DNA from: Lentilactobacillus rapi DSM 19907 = JCM 15042
Lineage (GTDB): Bacteria; Bacillota; Bacilli; Lactobacillales; Lactobacillaceae
Assembly: GCF_001436255.1 (NCBI RefSeq)
Contig: NZ_AZEI01000049.1
Span: 77,198-117,219, forward strand
Length of the DNA: 40,022 nt
Direction of reading: 5' to 3'
A program made the translations under genes and the position numbers. How positions within the stretch are numbered: the stretch's first letter is position 1; the number at the start of each line of letters is the position of its first letter. Of the stretch, positions 33,918-40,022 are shown in pieces. The notes beneath the pieces are model-generated. The model made no database searches and was not told the DNA's origin. It was given only the letters and a program-made list of their open reading frames with translations.

Positions 33918-35749
33918 TTACCGCCACATCACCATCGTCTTATTGCCGGTAATGTAGTTTCCGTTGGTCAACTGATAGCGAGTGACGTTGCCAACTTTAG
34001 CCAACTTCTTAACTCGAAGAACCTTACCGCGTTTGACGTGGCCGGCCCGCTTGGCTAACTTGGCGTCCTTGTACTGGTTAATGCCCTTATCGGCAATCAC
34101 CCGAATTCGCGTCGTGTGGCTCTGGTAGTACAAGTTGGCCACATGCTTCTTGCTGGCAGTGATGTAGCCGCCCTTAACCCGATAACGTAAGGCGCCATTG
34201 GTTGATTTGGCGGTGCCAATAATCTTGAACGTCTTGGCGTGCCGGCGAGCAGTCTGGCGATACGTCTTCACTGGTGAGGTTAAATTAGCATTGCGGTGAA
34301 GGCGGATTGTGCGCTTGTTGTAGACGTAGGCAGGGATGCGCTTAGAAACTGGCTTAACGGTGACTTCGGCTTCTGGTTGAGAAATTGGGGTGGTGCTGGA
34401 ATTGTCAGGAGTGGTTGGGAGCTCCTGACTAGGATTCTGATTACCGGAGTTGCTGTTATCAGTACCACTTTCGCCATTCCCATTATTGCCGTTACCACCA
34501 CCAGTTCCAGGAGGCGGGGTTGCGTCTACGTCGCCTACGTTGATTGTCTGAGCTAGAGTGTAACCTAATTGGTCCACGATATTGACCAGCATAGTATCTG
34601 ATGAATTTGTGGTAGGCATTAGAAAATATGAGAATTTGCTATTTGGTGCGAAGTCAGTAAATATGCTGTTATCGTAAGTTGCACCTGAAGTGTTTTTAAT
34701 ATCAAATTTGTCAACTGTGGTTGTCTGACCGTCATCATTATTGATTGTTATTGTGGGTTGAATCTTTTTCAAGGGTATTTGCATGGAGTATGGTACATCT
34801 GTTTCGGCTTGTTGAGCGTCAAATATCCCCCAGCCAAGTTCTATTCCCCCAGTGTTATCTATCTGTATATTCGTGATGTTATTATCTGCAAATGCATAAT
34901 CATTAACGCTAGTTCCTCCTGCAGTTAGGTGGACATTCTTAATATTATTGATAGCAAATGCAGATGAACCTATTAAATTGAGTGTGGAAGGAAATACAAG
35001 ATCTCCAGTCAGATCGTTGTCATAAAATGCTAAGCTACCAATAGATTCAAGCTGACTGTCAGAGCTGATCGTAATTGAACTGAGTTGATTATCATAGAAC
35101 GCTTCATTAGATATAGTCTTTAGTTTGTCAGGAATAACAAGTTTGCCTGATAAATTGTTGCCATAAAATGCCATGTTACCAATAGATTTAAGCTGACTGT
35201 CAGAGCTGATCGTAATTGAACTGAGTTGATTAAATCCGAATGCGCTATCAGAGATAGTTTTAGCTTATTGGGAATAACCAGCTCTCCTGATAAATGATTA
35301 TTGGAGAATGCAGTGTTACCAATTGATGTCAGCTTTCCGTTCAACGGTAAGTCGAGGCTAGAAATTTGATTGTTACTGAACGAGAAATCTCCAATGGACT
35401 GTACAGTTTCTGGAATCTGTACTGATCCAGACAAGCGTACCCCATTGAACGCATTTTGGTCAATTTCCGTAACTACGTTTCCTCCAATCCTCTCTGGAAT
35501 CTTCATATCCACTCTTTTATCGACACCTTCTTTAAGACCAAGAATGGTAACTTCACCATCAGCAGAGGTTGACGTTTGAAAATCCTCTTCCGACCATTTA
35601 ACCCCAGTCTCCATCTGACCCCCGTCCGAAACAACCTTCGAATTCGTCACACTAGTATCACTCTTGGCGCTCGCATTCGTACAATTGTTCACGCCCAGCA
35701 ACAAGAGGGCAGCCATTGCACTTGCACAGTATAAGCTGATTGGTTTCAT
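33918..35749 (-). pseudogene. BspA/LRR_5-like surface protein with DUF5776 C-terminus, frameshifted
   Basis: Start at 35749 after GGAGG, with signal peptide MKPISLYCASAMAALLLLG to CTNASAK. LRR_5-type repeats follow (FSFSNNQISSLDLP, FSNNHLSGELVIPNKLK). There an A4 run (T4 at 35258-35261 on the plus strand) replaces an expected A5 and shifts the frame. The correct frame continues as TISDSAFGFNQLSSITISSD, then MAFYGNNLSGKLVIPDKLKT, more repeats, an unknown beta domain, a Pro/Gly/Asn linker and two DUF5776-type repeats ending TGNKTMVMWR. Whole length would be about 610 residues. Slippage in a short run could restore it; a sequencing error is also possible. Confidence 0.8.
35038..35230 (-). repeat. 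Direct repeat inside the LRR surface gene
   Basis: A stretch of more than 50 bases is repeated almost exactly (about 35038-35092 and about 35174-35228, one or two differences), a period near 135 bases. It encodes the LRR unit SITISSDSQL-(E/K)-SIG. Such identical units can recombine and change repeat number. Confidence 0.75.
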
Positions 35750-35879
35750 ATTGTCGTCCTCCATAATTATTATCCTATCTAATCGATAACTAAATTATAT
35801 CAGAACGGTGGGCGCAATCAGGCTGATTCTATGATTCTTCACAAAGGTTTCGGGTGGGGTTCATATATTCTGACATAAA

Positions 35880-36141
35880 GATGATTTGTTGGGCATGAGA
35901 TAATAATCAAGCTGGGAATACATAAACTGTTTGAGATCTATTTTTCTTGAAATGAGGGCTTAGTTCATGTAGGCTAATGTTGTTAGCAAAGGGAGTTTTC
36001 TTTGCCTAGACATGGTAGAGAGTAGCCATGTTGCCCGCCAGAGGCCTGATATCTGTTCACTAGTCGCGGTTGAAGACGCTTTTTGACCCTACTCTAAATT
36101 AAACTTTGATCCGTCAGCAAATTGCTGGCGGTATTTTTTTA
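35880..36141 (+). ncRNA. Possible structured small RNA with terminator
   Basis: No ORF is credible here, but several hairpins stand in a row: GCAAAG/CTTTGC near 35996-36015, ACATGG/CCATGT near 36010-36035, AGAGTAG with CTACTCT that could close a larger domain, and a terminator (CCGTCAGCAA 36111-36120 with TTGCTGGCGG 36122-36131, then a T run). The terminator has no coding gene upstream on the plus strand. The 5' end is not defined, and I do not recognise 6S, tmRNA, SRP or RNase P RNA. Confidence 0.3.
36111..36140 (+). terminator. Rho-independent terminator not attached to a coding gene
   Basis: A 10-base stem with one wobble and a one-base loop region (ATT overlap) is followed by TATTTTTTT. 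The nearest upstream coding gene lies on the other strand. Confidence 0.8.
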
Positions 36142-36284
36142 CCTTCAGAAAGTATTCAAAATCGGTGCCATACGCCACCCACCCATCATTTCTCCCCCAA
36201 ATTCCAAAACACCACCAATGTCACCTTAACAAAATCGCTACCAATCCCACAACCACACCGCTTTCTGCCGCCATAAATCATTCG

Positions 36285-36313
36285 TTGTTGCCCCAATTAC
36301 TTCTATCTATAAT
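36285..36313 (+). promoter_or_regulatory. Promoter of the sigma factor gene
   Basis: TTGTTG at 36285-36290, a 17-base spacer and a perfect TATAAT at 36308-36313, about 55 bases before the start codon. Confidence 0.75.
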
Positions 36314-36367
36314 GGTTTCTTGTGAAAAGGGCCCTTGGATCAAAAAATGACATTGGAGATCTGAGAA

Positions 36368-36916
36368 ATGAACAACGACAAACAAGCAACTCGCGACCTC
36401 ACTCGTGAGGCATTTGAATTCCTACAAACTGGTGATCACGTCAAAGTCGTCTTTGGCGCGCTCAAGAAGCTGCACATTTCCAAGCAGAACCCGTTCTACG
36501 AGGATATGGTGCAGGAGGGGATGATTGCCTTCACCGAGAAGTACGTGCAGGCCAAGGGGATGGATAAGAGTACCAAGGAGTATCTGGCGTACATCAACCA
36601 AGGGGTGTATTGGACCCTGATCAATTATCTGCACAAACAACTGACCCCCTTAGACCATATCGAACCTGCTTCTGATGATGGCGACCCTTTGTTAGAGATG
36701 CCTGATCGCACAGTAACCACTGAAACGCTTGAAATTAATGCATTAGCCAATGATTTTAAGCGACTACTGAACCCCAACGAATTACAATATTACACACTGA
36801 GGCTTGATTATGGCTTTAACGTGAGTGAGATTGCCAAGCATTGCCACGTTTCCAGAAAGACGGTATACCGCTGGCGGCAAGGGGTTCATGACAAGTTGAA
36901 AAATAAATTGAATTAA
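36368..36916 (+). CDS. Alternative sigma-70-family factor (ComX/SigH-like)
   Basis: A 182-residue sigma factor with only regions 2 and 4. Region 2 is seen as KQNPFYEDMVQEGMIAFTEK followed by a Tyr- and Trp-containing helix (YLAYINQGVYWTLINYLHK); region 4 as LNPNELQYYTLRLDYGFNVS, then EIAKHCHVSRKTVYRWRQGV. Lactobacilli often have such a factor linked to competence-type genes, but the target here is unknown. The start follows GGAGATCTGAGAA. It is followed by DUF1659- and DUF2922-like genes, which may be its first targets or co-transcribed partners. Confidence 0.8.
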   Translation: MNNDKQATRDLTREAFEFLQTGDHVKVVFGALKKLHISKQNPFYEDMVQEGMIAFTEKYVQAKGMDKSTKEYLAYINQGVYWTLINYLHKQLTPLDHIEPASDDGDPLLEMPDRTVTTETLEINALANDFKRLLNPNELQYYTLRLDYGFNVSEIAKHCHVSRKTVYRWRQGVHDKLKNKLN

Positions 36917-36971
36917 TTTTAGAAAATGGGTAACACTTTTGGCCGCTCAAATTGTTAGTAGTATATGTAAG

Positions 36972-36983
36972 GGTTGGCCAACC
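36972..36983. promoter_or_regulatory. 12-bp perfect palindrome before the DUF1659-like gene
   Basis: GGTTGGCCAACC sits 36 bases before the start codon in the sigma factor-DUF1659 gap. It may be a protein binding site or a small hairpin; no T run follows. Confidence 0.4.
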
Positions 36984-37019
36984 GGCTTACAAGTAATCAG
37001 ACTAAGGGAGAAAGAGAAT

Positions 37020-37280
37020 ATGCAAAAAGATTGGATGAAATCAAGTGTTAGTTATACGTTGGTTAATGAGGATCACAAGAAAGGCGTTAAGCATTCTTTT
37101 AGCAATGTTGCTCAAGATGTGAAGCCAGAGATTGTGGGCACCTTCGGCAAAATCCTTGAATCATTAATCGTTGGCGATATTACCGATGCCTCAATTACGT
37201 CAACTGATCACGTTGATATCGATGAAGAACCAGCCACTGCGCCAACGACACCAGCCGCCCCAGCAGCACCCCAAGCGTAA
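37020..37280 (+). CDS. DUF1659-like small protein
   Basis: An 86-residue protein; YTLVNEDHKKGVKHSFSNVA, then QDVKPEIVGTFGKILESLI, fits the DUF1659 pattern. An Ala/Pro/Thr-rich tail (TAPTTPAAPAAPQA) follows. The ATG at 37020 follows AGGGAG; upstream codons in the same frame have no such support. It sits between the sigma factor and a DUF2922-like gene, a set often found together in Bacilli. Function unknown. Confidence 0.75.
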   Translation: MQKDWMKSSVSYTLVNEDHKKGVKHSFSNVAQDVKPEIVGTFGKILESLIVGDITDASITSTDHVDIDEEPATAPTTPAAPAAPQA

Positions 37281-37307
37281 TTCTTAATTAACTAGGAGGA
37301 ACTATTT

Positions 37308-37544
37308 ATGCGAAAATTAGAATTAGTATTCAAGTCATCAGATGACAAGGTTAAAACGATGACCATCAACTACGCAAGCGACTCTCTCGACAACGTCAAG
37401 GTCCAAGAACAAATGCAACAAATCGCCGCGCTTAACATGTTTCAAAAGGATGGCATTAACCTCTATGCCACTCCAGTAGCCGCTCAGTATCGCAGCACAA
37501 CAATTGATCCGCTGTTTGATAATCGTGAGTCAGCCAAGAAGTAG
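37308..37544 (+). CDS. DUF2922-like small protein
   Basis: A 78-residue protein, MRKLELVFKSSDDKVKTMTI, then INLYATPVAAQYRSTTIDP, matching the DUF2922 pattern. The start follows AGGAGG. It is 27 bases after the DUF1659-like gene, and a terminator lies 77 bases downstream, so it closes the unit. Function unknown; the family is widespread in Gram-positive bacteria. Confidence 0.8.
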   Translation: MRKLELVFKSSDDKVKTMTINYASDSLDNVKVQEQMQQIAALNMFQKDGINLYATPVAAQYRSTTIDPLFDNRESAKK

Positions 37545-37620
37545 TCACACAATTTAGTCGTCATCAATCATTCGCAACAGTCGTCAATCAATAAACGGTA
37601 GGGCGGGGCAACCCGCTCGG

Positions 37621-37670
37621 AAAATAGGCCATCAATTCCAGGTGAAAGTGGAAGGGATGGCCTATTTTTT
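37621..37670 (+). terminator. Terminator of the sigma factor unit
   Basis: AAAATAGGCCATC (37621-37633) pairs with GATGGCCTATTTT (37656-37668), followed by further T. A smaller hairpin GCGGGGCAACCCGC lies just before it. Confidence 0.85.
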
Positions 37671-37689
37671 CGGATATATAAGGATGAAG

Positions 37690-37735
37690 AAAAGTCGGGA
37701 TAAACTGGATTGACACCCAATTTATCCCGACTTTC
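37690..37735 (-). terminator. Terminator after the HigA/ImmA-type gene
   Basis: A perfect 14-base stem (37691-37704 with 37721-37734); on the minus strand CTTTTCTTC follows. It lies 22 bases after the stop codon of the metallopeptidase gene. Confidence 0.8.
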
Positions 37736-37756
37736 AACCATCAATATTAAAGAGAA

Positions 37757-38857
37757 CTAATTTTTCCAATCATAGCGAATTTTAAGATCATTGAATCTGT
37801 TGTATGGGATGAATTCTTCTTTCTGAAGTCGACCGACAACAATTCCTGGGTGAATATCAACCTGCTTGGCAAAATCAATGATATCTGGCTTACTGAAATG
37901 CTGTTTAGCAGCAAAGGAACGCCAATCTTTGTCAGGAATAAGCGTATTGGCTGCCCAATGATCGGCTTGCTTCTCTCGTTCATCTTTTTCGTAAGAGTCG
38001 GCTGAGATAAAGAATCCAGCTTGTTCGTGAAGCAATAGGTGAGCGAGCTCATGGAATAAAGTGAACCATAGCTGGTCGTTTGATTTATATCTAAGGCTTA
38101 ATTCAACGATTACCTTTTTATGGTTTTTCCATCTGGTTACACCACTAACCCGACAGCCCTTAACCTCTGGAACAAAGACTAATGCCACCCCTGAATTTGC
38201 TAACTGCTTTTTTAGAATAGGTAAAAACATTTTCGGATCGTCATCACTAACTAGTGAACGGATTTCTGGAATAGCCCTCTTTAGCCTTGTCTTGGAAAAA
38301 TCTTGAGTTTGAATGGTAGCCGCTTGGATATCGCCTTCTTGAATCCAAGCTGTTAGTGACCATGTATTGATTGGGCCTTGCTTCGTGGTTAGGCGGTAAG
38401 CTCCAGCTAAGATACTGTCTTTAGATAAATCTTTTTGCATAAATTCAAAGTCAGAGTAACCAAAGAACTTTAATAGAAATTTGACCTTCTCAGAAGCTTT
38501 TCGAGTTTTGGGAACAAAATTTTTCTTTGCTAAATCTGCGTAATCAAAGTTCCTTAACCATTCTGTTTGATCAAGATTACGCTTATCTTGCTTATGATTC
38601 TCAGTGAATTCCTGATAGTTCTTCATTAAATTATTCCAGAAGGTTGCAGGAACGCCTAATACATATTCTAATTTAACCGCCATTGCTGGTGTAATGGCCA
38701 CTTTATTGTTGATAAGTCCAGATAGATTCTTCGGTGATGTTCCCAAGCGCGCAGCAACTTCATTTTGAGTTAAGCCTTTACTGGTAATCACTTCCTTTAA
38801 CGTGTCACCAGGAGCAGAGATGTAATCGGGGTTGACTTCATTCAATTCAAGCTTCAT
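37757..38857 (-). CDS. higA: HigA-type antitoxin with XRE and ImmA/IrrE metallopeptidase domains
   Basis: A 366-residue fusion protein. An N-terminal XRE HTH (TLKEVITSKGLTQNEVAARL, then GTSPKNLSGLINNKVAITP) is followed by a long middle region and a C-terminal ImmA/IrrE zinc peptidase domain with LFHELAHLLLHEQ (HExxH) and EKQADHWAANTLIP. Such long HigA proteins pair with HigB/RelE-type toxins; the peptidase part may cleave the antitoxin or a regulator under stress (family inference). ATG 38857 overlaps the upstream toxin gene by 11 bases, so translation is coupled. A TTG at 38866 is possible. Confidence 0.85.
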   Translation of the reverse strand: MKLELNEVNPDYISAPGDTLKEVITSKGLTQNEVAARLGTSPKNLSGLINNKVAITPAMAVKLEYVLGVPATFWNNLMKNYQEFTENHKQDKRNLDQTEWLRNFDYADLAKKNFVPKTRKASEKVKFLLKFFGYSDFEFMQKDLSKDSILAGAYRLTTKQGPINTWSLTAWIQEGDIQAATIQTQDFSKTRLKRAIPEIRSLVSDDDPKMFLPILKKQLANSGVALVFVPEVKGCRVSGVTRWKNHKKVIVELSLRYKSNDQLWFTLFHELAHLLLHEQAGFFISADSYEKDEREKQADHWAANTLIPDKDWRSFAAKQHFSKPDIIDFAKQVDIHPGIVVGRLQKEEFIPYNRFNDLKIRYDWKN

Positions 38858-39173
38858 GATAATCAACTACCTCCTTTATGTAGACTGAAACAGCTTTATG
38901 TTTGTTTACTGTTATTTCATCATTGACATCCAAAGCGTAAAAAACAATTCTATAATTCTCATTAACATTAACAGCAAATTCGTTTGCACGATTTCCGGTA
39001 AGCTTGTGGAGTCGTTGTGGTGGTAAATGCTTGATGTCTTCTAAGGTGTCAGCCGCTTTAAATTCGGTTATTCGACGTTGAATGAGCGTTCCTCGTTTTG
39101 AACCGAATCGTTTATTCATCAATTCTTTTGAACGGAGTATTTTGAGCAACTTAGTTGTAGAATAAATTTTCAC
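38847..39173 (-). CDS. higB: HigB-type RelE-superfamily toxin
   Basis: A 108-residue mRNA interferase-type toxin. The motif order QRRITEFKAADTLEDIKHLP then PQRLHKLTGNRANEFAVNV and NENYRIVFYA is the usual HigB/RelE-like pattern; NEFAVNVNENYRIVF carries the expected core strand and basic residues. The start is GTG at 39173 after AAAGG. It precedes and overlaps the antitoxin gene, as in other higBA pairs with a peptidase-bearing antitoxin. No break is seen, so the pair is probably active. Confidence 0.83.
   Translation of the reverse strand: MKIYSTTKLLKILRSKELMNKRFGSKRGTLIQRRITEFKAADTLEDIKHLPPQRLHKLTGNRANEFAVNVNENYRIVFYALDVNDEITVNKHKAVSVYIKEVVDYHEA

Positions 39174-40022
<849 letters not shown>

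Noticed and set aside
18841-35749. Prophage or insertion sequence as the carrier of the island
   Set aside because: No integrase, transposase, terminal inverted repeats or structural phage genes were seen.

Overview
The window looks like chromosome of a heterofermentative lactic acid bacterium of the Lactobacillaceae, most likely Lentilactobacillus or a close relative. The reasons are strong AAGGAGG-type ribosome binding sites, Met T-box leaders, many secreted proteins ending in basic DUF5776-type wall-binding repeats, a Levilactobacillus brevis-like S-layer N-terminus in a minor secreted protein, and the start of what appears to be the main S-layer gene at the right edge. This assignment rests on family recognition, not on a search.

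Region 1 (1-4.6 kb) holds a thiamine salvage operon (thiM, thiD, thiE) followed by a possible HEPN-like protein and a small exported protein. Long imperfect hairpin repeats sit before thiM and between thiM and thiD. Region 2 (4.8-11.8 kb) codes for exported proteins: a beta-propeller-like protein with a coiled-coil insertion, two related M10-type zinc proteases (one broken by an in-frame stop) and an S-layer-like protein, with a GPP34-like protein between them. Region 3 (11.9-18.5 kb) has a MacB-type ABC transporter, then a methionine module: a Met T-box, a MetE-like methyltransferase, a second Met T-box, an APC-family permease and a cyclase. The second T-box starts about 20 bases after the methyltransferase stop codon, so the permease and cyclase may be gated twice on one transcript.

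Region 4 (18.8-35.8 kb) is a cell-surface island. Five large secreted genes share modular N-termini (BspA/LRR, MucBP, DUF11-like) and DUF5776-type C-termini; two are tandem duplicates with almost identical 3' ends. Between them lie toxin-antitoxin pieces: an XRE antitoxin without a partner, a RelB/DinJ-type antitoxin without a partner, a HigBA pair with a broken toxin, an apparently intact AbiE pair with a 21-bp perfect palindrome in its promoter, and a frameshifted XRE gene. One LRR surface gene has lost a base in an A run. The island therefore shows much decay next to intact genes.

Region 5 (35.9-40.0 kb) has a structured stretch that could be a small RNA, an alternative sigma factor followed by DUF1659- and DUF2922-like small proteins, a HigB toxin with a HigA/ImmA-type antitoxin, and a long regulatory region with two good promoters that leads into the truncated S-layer gene.

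The most unusual element is the dispersed long-hairpin repeat family (near 1-296, 1096-1520, 6401-6850, 13862-14105 and 14646-14790). Its copies keep a common loop core and complementary arms, while the arm sequence itself differs between copies.
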